IMG/VR virus record: IMGVR_UViG_3300036791_001056
Span: 1-64,000 of that record
Strand: one strand, 5' to 3'
Length of the DNA: 64,000 nucleotides
Origin: a virus
The position numbers and the translations under genes were made by a program. The notes beneath the pieces are model-generated. The model did no database searches. It was not told where the DNA came from and saw nothing but the letters and a program-made list of their open reading frames with translations. Below, one piece after another: positions 17,326 to 26,024 of the stretch (position 1 is the first letter of the stretch; the number at the start of each line of letters is the position of its first letter).

Positions 17326-17562
17326 ATGAAGTACGGGTACAGCATCACTCAGCGCTCATACCCTGTGAGCGTGGTCTTCGCCGCGCTGAGCGTCGCGTAC
17401 ATCTGGCTCGCGCTCATCTTCTGGCGGCGCTGGTGGAACCGCCGGGGCAAGCGCGCTGCGCAGGCTCTCGGCCACAAGGCGCTCGCCAAGCTGCGTGAGC
17501 TCGTGAGCAGCATGCCCCGGCCCGCGCTGCCCCGGCTGCGCCCAGAGGGCGCGTCGAGCTGA
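17326..17562 (+). CDS. Membrane-anchored basic protein
   Basis: 78 residues. One transmembrane helix (VVFAALSVAYIWLALIFW), then a very basic cytoplasmic tail. An alternative overlapping frame from GTG 17307 has no membrane segment and looks like a shadow. Function unknown. Confidence 0.5.
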   Translation: MKYGYSITQRSYPVSVVFAALSVAYIWLALIFWRRWWNRRGKRAAQALGHKALAKLRELVSSMPRPALPRLRPEGASS

Positions 17563-17591
17563 TGTCCTGGCCAGCAGCCGGGTTTATGTGA

Positions 17592-17597
17592 TAGAGT
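17592..17597 (+). promoter_or_regulatory. Extended -10 promoter (TGTGA-TAGAGT)
   Basis: TAGAGT preceded by TTATGTGA matches the extended -10 of the family. No good -35 is visible. It precedes the 34-residue membrane peptide and the helicase. Confidence 0.45.
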
Positions 17598-17650
17598 TTA
17601 CAGCAAGTCCAGGTAGCAGATTCTCCTCGCGAGAGTGGAGCGTTACCTCG

Positions 17651-17755
17651 ATGATCATCTCATCGCTGACCCCGCTAGGGTACGTCATCGTGGGCGTGGT
17701 GCTCGGCATCGCGCCCATCGTGGCGTGTTGCTGGCCCCGCCGGAAGACGAGGTAG
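17651..17755 (+). CDS. Membrane micro-protein
   Basis: 34 residues, mostly one hydrophobic helix (YVIVGVVLGIAPIVACCW) with a basic end. It ends 3 nt before the next GTG. The ribosome site (GGAG, 12 nt away) is weak, so confidence is modest. Confidence 0.35.
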   Translation: MIISSLTPLGYVIVGVVLGIAPIVACCWPRRKTR

Positions 17756-17758
17756 CGC

Positions 17759-17995
17759 GTGATCGACGCCATAATGATGCTGTTCGGCCAGCCAACGCAG
17801 CACATGAGCACGCAGCAGAAGGCGCGCTGGCGGCAGTCATTCGGCAGCATGATCGTGGAGTACCAGGGACCCGCGTGCGCTGCGTGGCGCCAGGGCTCGG
17901 CTGACCTGTGTGAGCACGACTCGTGCTGGGACATCATGACTGAGGGCGCCACCGCTTACTACCGCCGTGTGGAGGCGCTAAGTGCCGGTCGCTGA
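17759..17995 (+). CDS. Hypothetical protein
   Basis: 78 residues, unrecognised. Four cysteines and CEHDSCWD suggest a metal or disulfide site. It overlaps the helicase start by 14 nt. Confidence 0.45.
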   Translation: MIDAIMMLFGQPTQHMSTQQKARWRQSFGSMIVEYQGPACAAWRQGSADLCEHDSCWDIMTEGATAYYRRVEALSAGR

Positions 17996-19766
17996 TCACG
18001 CTCCCGGCGGCCGGCCCGTCATCAGCGTTACTACGAACTTTACTGACCGCGACCGGATGCTCCTGGTCCCGGGCAGCGCGTTCAGTGGCGGCAGCACGTG
18101 GCACGTCCCACTCAGCTGGGCGAGCTGCGTCGTGCTGCGCAGCGTGTTCGGAGGCGAGCTGCGGCTGGGGCCTGGGCTGCGGGCGTGGGCGCACTCTGAG
18201 CGGAAACGCATCGAGCGGGCGCTGCTGCTGCGTGACGCGCTGGACCTGCCGCCCGGCTCACCAGGTGGCGCGCTGCTTGATGAGCTCGAGCGCGGCAGCG
18301 CGCGGCGCTTGAGACCGTTCCAGCGCGCGGACGTCGGTTACCTGGTGACAATGGAGCGCGCTGGGCTGTTTGCCCCGATGGGCGCCGGGAAGACCGCCGT
18401 GATGATCAGGACGCTGCAGGTGCTGCGCGCCATCGGGCGAAGCCCCTTTCCGTGCGTGGTCATCGCTCCCAACAGCGTTAAGGCAGCCGTGTGGCCTACT
18501 GAGCTCACGGCCTGGGCGCCGGAGATCAGCTTCACCGTCGTGGACGGTGGCGCCGCGGCGCGGCGTAAGCAGATCATCAGTGGAGCTGACGTTACCATCA
18601 TCAACTGGGAGGCCGTGGCCCTGCACAGCCGGGTCGCCGGGTACGGTGACATCCGGCTGACCGACAAGGACAAGCAGGTCAAGGAGCTCAACGAGCTTGG
18701 CCCGCGCGCTGTGATCATGGACGAGGCTGCTCGGCTGCGCGACGCCAGCACGCGGCAGTCACGGGCCGTCAAGTTCTTGGCGTCGCAAGCGCGGTTCCGG
18801 TTCGCGCTCACCGGGACTCCCGTGGCTGATGACCCGACGGACTTGTGGGGCATTCTTCACGTCGTGGCGCCGGACTGGCACCCCGGCAAGAGTAAGTTCA
18901 TGGACCGGTACGTCTTGACGGGCTACAGCCTGTACGGCGGGCTGGTCGTCATGGGACTGAAGCCTGAGGCTGATGATGAGTTCCGCCGCGTGACTCTGCC
19001 GCTGTACCGGCGGATCCCGAAGGAGATTATCCTACCCCAGCTGCCCGAGAAGCTGCCGCCGCAGGTCCGGCACACGCCGATGACTCCCGCGCAGGCTAAG
19101 CTTTACCGCCAGATGGAGCGTGACATGCTGGCGCAGGTTGATGACCTGCTCGTGGCGCAGAGCCCGATGATCCAAGTCATGCGGCTGATGCAGTTCGCGG
19201 CGGCGACGGCCAGCCACGTGGAGATCACGCGCGATGATGACGGGCGCCCGCATTACAAGATCGAGCTCGCTGAGCCGTCGTGCAAGATTGATGACCTCGT
19301 GGACGTGCTGGCTGAGCTGGGGGATGAGCCCCTGGTTGTCGCGGCAGTCTCACGGCAGCTCATCGACCTGGCTGCTGACCGGCTGCGGCGCGAGGGTATA
19401 TCGTGCGAGGCCATCGTGGGCGGGATGCCCGCTGCTGACCGGGCCGCTGCTGTCCGCCGGTTCCAGGACGGAGATGTCCGAGTCATCCTCCTGGTACTCG
19501 CCACCGGTGCTGAGGGGCTCAACCTGACTCGGTCACGCGTGATCTTGTTCATGCAGGAGGATTACCGGACCGATCTCAATGACCAGGCGGTCGACCGCGT
19601 CCACCGGATCGGGTCAGAGATCCACTCGAGCATCCAGGTGATCAAGCAGATCACTCCCAGGACCGTTGAGGAGCGTAAGCCCGTGATCTTGGCTGAGAAG
19701 CACAGCCGGATCGAGGAGGTGCTGCGCGACCGTGACGCGGTGACGCGCCTGCTCGGCGGCAGGTAG
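17982..19766 (+). CDS. SNF2-family helicase / translocase
   Basis: 594 residues. Superfamily 2 motifs in order: Walker A FAPMGAGKTAVM (about 131-142), VIAPNSV (Ia), DEAARLRD (II, DEAx box), ALTGTP (III), ATGAEGLNL (V) and QAVDRVHRIGS (VI). That last motif is typical of SNF2 enzymes. It likely remodels protein-DNA or branched DNA in phage replication. GTG start. Confidence 0.85.
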   Translation: MPVADHAPGGRPVISVTTNFTDRDRMLLVPGSAFSGGSTWHVPLSWASCVVLRSVFGGELRLGPGLRAWAHSERKRIERALLLRDALDLPPGSPGGALLDELERGSARRLRPFQRADVGYLVTMERAGLFAPMGAGKTAVMIRTLQVLRAIGRSPFPCVVIAPNSVKAAVWPTELTAWAPEISFTVVDGGAAARRKQIISGADVTIINWEAVALHSRVAGYGDIRLTDKDKQVKELNELGPRAVIMDEAARLRDASTRQSRAVKFLASQARFRFALTGTPVADDPTDLWGILHVVAPDWHPGKSKFMDRYVLTGYSLYGGLVVMGLKPEADDEFRRVTLPLYRRIPKEIILPQLPEKLPPQVRHTPMTPAQAKLYRQMERDMLAQVDDLLVAQSPMIQVMRLMQFAAATASHVEITRDDDGRPHYKIELAEPSCKIDDLVDVLAELGDEPLVVAAVSRQLIDLAADRLRREGISCEAIVGGMPAADRAAAVRRFQDGDVRVILLVLATGAEGLNLTRSRVILFMQEDYRTDLNDQAVDRVHRIGSEIHSSIQVIKQITPRTVEERKPVILAEKHSRIEEVLRDRDAVTRLLGGR

Positions 19767-19813
19767 ATATATAGTACGGTACGAGGAACGGAGAGTGTGA
19801 GGACAGTGAACCC

Positions 19814-20023
19814 ATGAGTGACTCAGCTGCGGCACGCACTGGGCAGGTGCTCAGCCTCGGCTCACCGCTGAGAATCATCAACGCTTACTCGGCCCGGCAC
19901 ACCAGCGGTCACGGGCTGGATCACTTCTTGGTGATCGCCTGCGGCGAGCACGAGATCAAGATCCGGTCATCACCGCACGGGAAGAACGTCGTCATTATGC
20001 TGAACGAGCGGGAGCTGCGGTGA
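19814..20023 (+). CDS. Small hypothetical protein
   Basis: 69 residues, beta-rich C-terminal half (HFLVIACGEHEIKIRSSP). It is preceded by a TATAGT -10-like sequence near 19770 and GGAACGGAGAG. Function unknown; overlaps the next gene by 4 nt. Confidence 0.5.
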   Translation: MSDSAAARTGQVLSLGSPLRIINAYSARHTSGHGLDHFLVIACGEHEIKIRSSPHGKNVVIMLNERELR

Positions 20024-20844
20024 GCCGGGTCTACTTTCACTCAGAGCACGGTGAGGCCGAGCTGTGGGGAGGTGAGCGCGCTCATCTCGGCGTGTTGTGC
20101 AGTCACGTGGCGCTCGGAGTCTTGAACGTGCAGCACAACTATGAGGCGCTGGCTGAGCTCATCAACCCGGCGTCATACCTCAAGAGACCGGTGAGCCCAG
20201 GTGAGCACCTGCGCTGGGTCAACTCAGTTGAGACGGCCATCCAGGTAGCGTACGTTGATGATTTGCTGTTCAGATGGCGCGGCCGGCCTGTCAACATGTG
20301 GGAGATGTGCCTGAACACCGCGGCGCGGATCGGTAACGACGCGCTGCGCCTCGCTGCGCGGATTCACGGCCAGTGCGAGATCCACTGTTATGTGGAGGGC
20401 ATCAACCGCTGGTGGCTGGCTGACGTCATCGACAGCGGGCTCGATGCGGGAGTGCTCCGGCAGCTGGCGCCGTACTTCAAGACGGCGTGTGATGATACCG
20501 GGCAGTGGGAGAGCGTGACGAGGTTGCTGCGCGACCGCGATGACGAGCCCGTGGTGTTGTCATACTCGATATGCGAGCAGTTCCCGAACCCGGACGCCGC
20601 AAACTGGTGCTCACCTTACGATGATGATGACACCAGTGATGCACGGCGCGAGTTGTGGGATGAGTTGCCTGATGACGAGCAGTGGCAGATCGCACTGCAG
20701 GCACTGAGACAGCGGGGCGGCGGACTGGAGCTGCAGCCCGCTGACTGGGACACGTTCTACTTCGGGTCTGGCCTGACGGCGCTGGACTTGACCGCCCGTG
20801 ACTGGCGCGACCGGCTGGATGAGAGACTGGAGGTCACAGCGTGA
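20020..20844 (+). CDS. Hypothetical protein
   Basis: 274 residues, unrecognised. Mostly helical, tryptophan-rich (GINRWWLADVID, ANWCSPYDDDD) with an acidic middle. It lies between helicase and nuclease genes in a run of 4-nt overlaps, so it may take part in replication. Confidence 0.55.
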   Translation: MSRVYFHSEHGEAELWGGERAHLGVLCSHVALGVLNVQHNYEALAELINPASYLKRPVSPGEHLRWVNSVETAIQVAYVDDLLFRWRGRPVNMWEMCLNTAARIGNDALRLAARIHGQCEIHCYVEGINRWWLADVIDSGLDAGVLRQLAPYFKTACDDTGQWESVTRLLRDRDDEPVVLSYSICEQFPNPDAANWCSPYDDDDTSDARRELWDELPDDEQWQIALQALRQRGGGLELQPADWDTFYFGSGLTALDLTARDWRDRLDERLEVTA

Positions 20845-21065
20845 CTGATGCGATTGAGCCGCGCGCAGCGGGTGATGAGGAGCTCTTGGCAGCGCTCACC
20901 ATCACCTGGCGAGCGATCCGAGAGCACGTTGTGACGAGCACCGCGCCCATCATCTGGAGCTGTGGTCCCCGGCCGCTCCAGTCGTCAGATGAGATCAGCA
21001 TCAGCGTGGGTAGCCGGCACTTTTCGGTCAGCGTCACTGATGCGGGGCTGATCACCGGTGAGTGA
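20841..21065 (+). CDS. Small hypothetical protein
   Basis: 74 residues, unrecognised. It has overlapping starts and stops with both neighbours, which supports it as a real coupled gene. Confidence 0.45.
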   Translation: MTDAIEPRAAGDEELLAALTITWRAIREHVVTSTAPIIWSCGPRPLQSSDEISISVGSRHFSVSVTDAGLITGE

Positions 21066-22032
21066 CGCGCCCATCATCCTGTCGCACAGCCAGCTCAAGT
21101 CATTCACGATGTGCCGGCGGCGGTGGTGGCTGGCGTGGCACCTCGGCTGGACTCTCAAGAGCGAGGTGCCGACGGGCGTTGTGCACATCGGCAGTCACAT
21201 CCACCTCGCCCTCGAGGGGTGGTACGGCTACGGCCTGGACCCGCTGCAGGTGCTGCGCTGGTCGTATGCTGATGTCATCGCGCAGCAGCCTGGGCACGCT
21301 GAGCAGCTGCGGAAGGACCTCGACCTGGCCGAGGCGATGGTCGATGGGTTCATGAGCTGGGCAGCAGCTGAGGGCATCGACCAGGGTCTGGAGGTCATCG
21401 CCACCGAGCACGAGGTCAGCCACGAGGTAAACCTGCCGGGAGCGGCCGGCCAGCAGGTGATCTTCCGCGCTAAGCTCGATCAGCTCGTGCGCCGTGAGAG
21501 TGATCACCGGCTCTTGTTTCGTGATTGGAAAACCGTAGGGGGCCTTGAAAAGAGCGCGGCGCTGCTGCTTGACCAGCAGATGCGGTTCTACGCGCTGCTG
21601 CAGGGACTGGTCCATCGTGATCCGCGCGACCGCGCTGATGGTGCCCTGTACGTTATGCTGAGGCGCTCTAAGCGGACAGCGCGCGCTACCGGGCCATTTT
21701 ACCAGCAGCTCGAGGTGACGTACAACCGGCACGATCTCAACAGCACGTACCTCCGCGCTGTCTCGGTGGCTGATGGCATCATGCGCACTAAGCAGCTGCT
21801 GGCGGGCGCTGATGGTAAGTTCTTCGCTGATCACCGGTACGCGTGCCCGCCGAACCCGACGGACTTCTGCACTTGGGGCTGTCAGTTTTTTAGGATCTGC
21901 GCGATGTTCGATGACGGCAGCCGGGTCGATGCTGCGCTGGCGGCCGAGTATGTTCAGGCGGATCCGTATAAATACTACGATACGTCGCGGATCCAGCGCG
22001 CTGTAACGGCGCTCAGCCCGGTACAGCAGTGA
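21058..22032 (+). CDS. RecB/Cas4-type PD-(D/E)XK exonuclease with Fe-S-like cysteines
   Basis: 324 residues. The nuclease core shows a His in GSHIHLALE, RAKLDQLV and LLFRDWKTV (D...DxK). A cysteine near the start (SFTMCRRRWW) plus a C-terminal cluster (CPPNPTDFCTWGCQFFRIC) form the four-cysteine pattern of Fe-S RecB/Cas4 nucleases. GTG start. It probably resects DNA ends for the recombination genes that follow. Confidence 0.8.
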   Translation: MSDAPIILSHSQLKSFTMCRRRWWLAWHLGWTLKSEVPTGVVHIGSHIHLALEGWYGYGLDPLQVLRWSYADVIAQQPGHAEQLRKDLDLAEAMVDGFMSWAAAEGIDQGLEVIATEHEVSHEVNLPGAAGQQVIFRAKLDQLVRRESDHRLLFRDWKTVGGLEKSAALLLDQQMRFYALLQGLVHRDPRDRADGALYVMLRRSKRTARATGPFYQQLEVTYNRHDLNSTYLRAVSVADGIMRTKQLLAGADGKFFADHRYACPPNPTDFCTWGCQFFRICAMFDDGSRVDAALAAEYVQADPYKYYDTSRIQRAVTALSPVQQ

Positions 22033-22250
22033 CTGCTGCGCAGTCGCCACCTGCCGGCTTCTCGCTCGTGACGCAGATCGACAGCGGGTTCCACGGGTGG
22101 CACATGAGTGAGGGCGACTTCTTGCTGACGTGCGAGACGTGCTTCTGCGTCGTCCACAGCCGGCGCACCAGCGCTCACTCAGCGTGGGACGCTTGGCTGC
22201 TGACGACCCTGCCGCCCGGGCAAGTCAAGCCACCGAAGGGGGTGACGTGA
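22029..22250 (+). CDS. Small Cys/His protein
   Basis: 73 residues; CETCFCVVHSRRTSAH suggests a zinc site. 4-nt overlap with the nuclease gene. Confidence 0.45.
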   Translation: MTAAQSPPAGFSLVTQIDSGFHGWHMSEGDFLLTCETCFCVVHSRRTSAHSAWDAWLLTTLPPGQVKPPKGVT

Positions 22251-22475
22251 GTGAGTCCTGAGCAGGTACCCAGTGGCTACTCGCGAGCTGGCCAGATGAG
22301 TGGTGCTGGTCCTGGCCAAAGCTGGCTGCTGCGCTGTCACCGGTGCGCAACTGTGGTAAACTTCGCAGCAGATAGTGTTCATACTCACAATGAGTTTCAT
22401 GCCTACATCGATCGCACGCTGAGTAAGCTGAGCACCGCCACTGACCCGCGGAACTTCAGCCAGGGCTGGCACTAA
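22251..22475 (+). CDS. Small zinc-finger-like protein
   Basis: 74 residues with CHRCATVVNF followed by HTHNEFHAYID, a C2-H2-like arrangement. GTG start directly after the upstream stop. It resembles the preceding gene in layout (S/T-rich start, then CxxC, then a short tail), suggesting an old duplication. Confidence 0.45.
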   Translation: MSPEQVPSGYSRAGQMSGAGPGQSWLLRCHRCATVVNFAADSVHTHNEFHAYIDRTLSKLSTATDPRNFSQGWH

Positions 22476-22516
22476 TGTGAGCAGCTGTGATAGGATTCAT
22501 ATAACTCGCTGACGTG

Positions 22517-23311
22517 ATGGGAGTCTCATTGCCTGTGCCTCAGTACGGCATAAATGCGATATTCCACGGCCCGTCCAAGGCCGGTAAGTCATATCTCGGT
22601 GACACCACTCCCGGTCCTCGCGTCGTGTTGGACGCTGAGGCCGGCTCGCGGTTCACGCCGAGCAAGAAGATCTTGTGGGATCCCATCAGGCAGCAGCCCA
22701 ATGACTTGCTGGCCACCCCGGGCTGGGACACGGCACTGGTGCCGGTGCGCGACTTCCGGACGGTGCAGAAGGCGTTCGAGTGGCTGAACTCCGGCCAGCA
22801 CCCGTTCCGCAGCGTGGTCATGGACTCGATCTCTGAGGTGCAGCAAAGAGCTGTCGATGACATAGCGGGCACTAACCAGATGCAGACTCAGGACTGGGGC
22901 CAGCTGCTGCGCATCGTCTCGGACCTGGTGCGCAAGTTCCGAGACCTCGTCGCAAATCCCATCAAGCCGCTGGATGCGGTCGTCTTCATCGCGATGACGC
23001 GGCAGGTGAATGAGGTCTGGCGACCCTACGTGCAGGGTCAGCTCAGCACCACGCTGCCCTACTACGTAGACATAGTCGGCTACCTGGCACCCATCGTGAC
23101 GCCCGAGACCGGTGAGCTGACGCGGCGCCTGTTCACCGGCACGTTCCCGGGCTATGAGACCGGTGAGCGCGTCGGCGGATGCCTAGGCCCATTTACCGAC
23201 AGCCCGGACGTCAGCCGCATGCTGGCGACCATCCGGGCCCGGACTGACGCTGGCATCATCACAGCTGATGCCGGTGTCATCACAGCACAGCCGCAGCCGC
23301 TCTTGAGCTAA
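22517..23311 (+). CDS. Sak4-like RecA-fold ATPase (single-strand annealing / recombination)
   Basis: About 264 residues. Walker A GPSKAGKSYLG (near 18-28), Walker B SVVMDSISEVQQ, and VVFIAMTRQVNE. Length and motif spacing fit Sak4/gp2.5-partner RecA-like recombinases of phages. A GTG two codons earlier than this ATG... the GTG at 22514 is also possible. An extended -10 (TGTGA-TAGGAT, 22491-22496) is just upstream. It is followed by an SSB-like gene, the usual partner. Confidence 0.75.
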   Translation: MGVSLPVPQYGINAIFHGPSKAGKSYLGDTTPGPRVVLDAEAGSRFTPSKKILWDPIRQQPNDLLATPGWDTALVPVRDFRTVQKAFEWLNSGQHPFRSVVMDSISEVQQRAVDDIAGTNQMQTQDWGQLLRIVSDLVRKFRDLVANPIKPLDAVVFIAMTRQVNEVWRPYVQGQLSTTLPYYVDIVGYLAPIVTPETGELTRRLFTGTFPGYETGERVGGCLGPFTDSPDVSRMLATIRARTDAGIITADAGVITAQPQPLLS

Positions 23312-23384
23312 TCCCAGCTCAGCCGAGCATGAGCTAAGCTAAGCCAAGTAGAGCAGCACCCAGCGCAGACCGAAGGGAGAGCGC
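23312..23384 (+). repeat. NNAGY pentamer-repeat spacer
   Basis: Short spacer of CCAGC TCAGC CGAGC-type pentamers ending at the GGGAGA ribosome site of the next gene. Confidence 0.5.
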
Positions 23385-24050
23385 GTGACTACCGTTCCGT
23401 GGAGTGACCTGCAGAAGGCGGCCGGGGAGGCGGGATTTGACCCAGTTCCAGCCGGTACGTACGACGTCGTGATCGACACCGCGCAGGCTAAGACGGCCGC
23501 TACCGGTAAGAACATGATCGCCGTTAAGTTCAAGGTTGAGAACGGCCCGCAGCAGGGCAAAACGATCTTCAACCAGTTCGTGCTCTCACCCGACAGTGCC
23601 AATGCGCTCGCGTTCTTCTTCCGGCACATGACCGCGCTGGGTCTCGGTGAGGCGTACTTCGCGGCGCAGCCCCCGCTCGAGCGGGTGGCAGGTGACCTCA
23701 TCGGGCGGCGGTGCCAAGTTCAGGTGTCCATCCGGCAGTGGCAGGGCACAGACCGCAACCAGGTCGAGGCGGTGGCCCCGCCCGTGGGCGGGCCGGGCGC
23801 CGCGCCAGCACCCGCAGGCCTGCCCGGGATGACTCCCGGCGGCGCACCAGCGGGACCGGCACCGGGTGTTCCGGCCACGTCACCCGCTCCTGCCGGCCTA
23901 GCACCGGCACCTCCCGCGCCGCCAGCATCTTCTCCCCGGCAGTCACCACCGCCCGCAGTCCCGCAGGTACCGGTGACTGTGCCCTCACCAGCACCATCGC
24001 CCACGCCGCCCCCGCCTCCCGGCATGGGTGACGATGACCTGCCGTTCTGA
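23385..24050 (+). CDS. SSB-like protein (DUF669 type) with acidic DDLPF tip
   Basis: 221 residues. The N-terminal 125 residues match the DUF669 pattern (GTYDVVIDTAQAKTAATGKN, KFKVENGPQQGKTIFNQF). A long Pro/Ala linker follows, and the last residues GDDDLPF mimic the DDDIPF tip by which bacterial SSBs recruit repair partners. It is probably the phage single-strand DNA-binding protein working with the Sak4-like ATPase upstream. GTG start after GGGAGA. Confidence 0.75.
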   Translation: MTTVPWSDLQKAAGEAGFDPVPAGTYDVVIDTAQAKTAATGKNMIAVKFKVENGPQQGKTIFNQFVLSPDSANALAFFFRHMTALGLGEAYFAAQPPLERVAGDLIGRRCQVQVSIRQWQGTDRNQVEAVAPPVGGPGAAPAPAGLPGMTPGGAPAGPAPGVPATSPAPAGLAPAPPAPPASSPRQSPPPAVPQVPVTVPSPAPSPTPPPPPGMGDDDLPF

Positions 24051-24628
24051 TGAGCCGGTACCGCTCGGATCCTGACGTGACCGTCACGCTCCGCGGCGCC
24101 GCGCGCGCCGCGCGCCTCGCGGACATCGGCGGCGCGCGGCATGTCGTGATCGATGTGGACGGCTGCCTCACACCCGGCTACCAGGTGATGGACGAGTCAG
24201 GCAGTAAGCCCGTCAAGGTGTTCGGCCTCGATGACTTCGCGGCGCTGATGCGCTGGTGGGGCATGTTCGACGTCACAGCAGTCACCAGCGACCTCTGCCC
24301 GCCTACGATCGCGCGGCTAGAGAGCTGGGGAGTGCCCCTGACGGAGGCACCAGCCGAGTCAGCTGCCCGCGTCAGCGTTATCCGAGCCATTACCGGCTCA
24401 GACCTCATGACGTGCGTATATATTGGCGACGGGTATCATGATGCATCTGTCATGCACCAGGTCGGGTTCGGGATCGCGCCAGCTGACGCGTGGCCCGAGA
24501 CGGCCCGGGCAGCGGACGGGGTCACCAGCGCGCCGGGTGGGCGCCGCGCGGTCGCGCTGGCGCTTGACTTCATCGGCGAGAACCTGCTGGCCAGCCCTGG
24601 ACAGGGCCGATCACCAGGTGTAAGATGA
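24050..24628 (+). CDS. KdsC-like HAD phosphatase
   Basis: 192 residues. HAD motifs VIDVDGCLTPGY (about 32-43), TSD and YIGDGYHDASVM, with the compact layout of KDO-8-phosphate phosphatase relatives. It is the first gene of a tightly packed set with an aldolase-like, a cupin, a nucleotidyltransferase-kinase and a glycosyltransferase gene, so it is likely to dephosphorylate a sugar phosphate. Confidence 0.7.
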   Translation: MSRYRSDPDVTVTLRGAARAARLADIGGARHVVIDVDGCLTPGYQVMDESGSKPVKVFGLDDFAALMRWWGMFDVTAVTSDLCPPTIARLESWGVPLTEAPAESAARVSVIRAITGSDLMTCVYIGDGYHDASVMHQVGFGIAPADAWPETARAADGVTSAPGGRRAVALALDFIGENLLASPGQGRSPGVR

Positions 24629-24649
24629 GAGAGGAAGGGAGATGAGCCA

Positions 24650-25546
24650 GTGGAACTGTGCGTAGGAGCCACGAGTCGCATCGTGGTCGAGGAGGCCGCG
24701 AAGCTGGGTGTGGCGCAGATCATCGCGAGCCGGCGGCAGGTCAATGCCGGTGGCGGCTACACCGGCTTGACGCAGCGCGATCTCGTAAAGACTGTTCAAG
24801 ACATCAATCCCACGGTGAAGATCATCCGAGATCACGGCGGACCGTACCAGAACGGTGATCCCCACGACAACTGGGTCCGAGAGCTCGATGAGGACGAGCG
24901 TGCTGGCTTCGACGGGCTGCACCTGGACGTGTCCACGCTGCCTCGTGATGATCAGGTAAAGGAGCTGCAGCGGCTCGTCAACCGCTACGCGACCAGTGGC
25001 GTCACCAGCATCCAGATCGGCGGAGAGCGGGACAGCCAAGCGTGGCTGTTCGTCTTGCTGGCCGCGACGCTGGCGGCAGGCGCGCACCCGTCTCACTGCG
25101 TTACCGCGCTCGGCGGGCACGTTCACGCAGACAGGCAGTGCGGAGAGCTGCTCTCGGTTCCCGAGGCCCGGCACGTCACCCTGATGTATCACGCCCTGGG
25201 CGTTAAGACGGTCGCGCACAACACTGACTTCTGCGACCGCGGTAAGTATTCATCAGCGGTCGACGCGATGAACGTGGCGCCTGAGTTCGGAGTCATCGAG
25301 ACAGATGCGTGGCTGCGCGCCGCCGGGCCGGATGTGGCCAGCGAGCTGCTTAAGTCCGGGTACGAGTCGCAGCGCTGGCTGCGCTGGTTCGGCGCCGGCT
25401 CGCGCGGCACCCGGTTCGAGCGCGCCCGCTGCGGGCTGCGGTACATCTGGGCCGAGCTGCTGCCGGACCTCCAGCAGGCCGAGTGGTACCCGCGAGCAGA
25501 GCAGTACGTGAGGCAGGAGGTCAGTGATGCCATCGCAGCCGGCTGA
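24650..25546 (+). CDS. TIM-barrel aldolase-like protein (GatZ/KbaZ-related)
   Basis: 298 residues. The stretch ASRRQVNAGGGYTGLTQRD and then KIIRDHGGPYQNGD resemble the GGYTGM and GGDHLGP motifs of GatZ/KbaZ tagatose-bisphosphate aldolase subunits. A later HVHADRQ may bind metal. GTG start. It probably makes or cleaves a sugar phosphate for the operon. Other TIM-barrel C-C lyases or synthases are possible. Confidence 0.55.
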   Translation: MELCVGATSRIVVEEAAKLGVAQIIASRRQVNAGGGYTGLTQRDLVKTVQDINPTVKIIRDHGGPYQNGDPHDNWVRELDEDERAGFDGLHLDVSTLPRDDQVKELQRLVNRYATSGVTSIQIGGERDSQAWLFVLLAATLAAGAHPSHCVTALGGHVHADRQCGELLSVPEARHVTLMYHALGVKTVAHNTDFCDRGKYSSAVDAMNVAPEFGVIETDAWLRAAGPDVASELLKSGYESQRWLRWFGAGSRGTRFERARCGLRYIWAELLPDLQQAEWYPRAEQYVRQEVSDAIAAG

Positions 25547-26024
25547 GTCACCTGCGCCGATGCCACCCCAAGGTGACTGTGGCGCGTGGGTGAGTGATGA
25601 TGCATCGCTGCCGCAGCGCAAGTATTCGACGGGTAAGCTCATCAGTGCCCTCGGTGAGCTGCCCTGGGGCGTAACTGTTCACCAGAAGCCGTGGGGCACC
25701 GAGCAAGAGCTGTCACTGCCCGTCCTGAACTTTACCGTTAAGCGGCTGGTCGTCCGGAGTAACGCGCGGACGTCACTGCAGGTTCACGAGAGCAAGGACG
25801 AGGTCATCATTATCCTCGGCCCGGATGACCCGCCAGAGATCCAAGAGCGCGGCTTCGTCGAGCTCGCGGTGCTCGGCGGAGAGCTGACGGTGGTAGACCT
25901 GCCGGTGATTCACGTCCCTCCGAGCGTAACGCACCGCGTTACCGGGCCGCTGGAGTACCTTGAGATCTCCACGTACCACCCGGATGATGTGATCCGGCTA
26001 GCGGATGATTACGGGCGGTCATGA
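25527..26024 (+). CDS. Cupin, type II phosphomannose-isomerase-like
   Basis: About 165 residues. Cupin motif 1 VHQKPWGTEQEL then VRSNARTSLQVHESKDEVIIIL, and motif 2 VIHVPPSVTHRVTG, as in the isomerase domain of GDP-mannose pyrophosphorylase fusions. It overlaps the aldolase-like gene and the nucleotidyltransferase, as expected for an activated-sugar pathway. Confidence 0.7.
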   Translation: MPSQPAESPAPMPPQGDCGAWVSDDASLPQRKYSTGKLISALGELPWGVTVHQKPWGTEQELSLPVLNFTVKRLVVRSNARTSLQVHESKDEVIIILGPDDPPEIQERGFVELAVLGGELTVVDLPVIHVPPSVTHRVTGPLEYLEISTYHPDDVIRLADDYGRS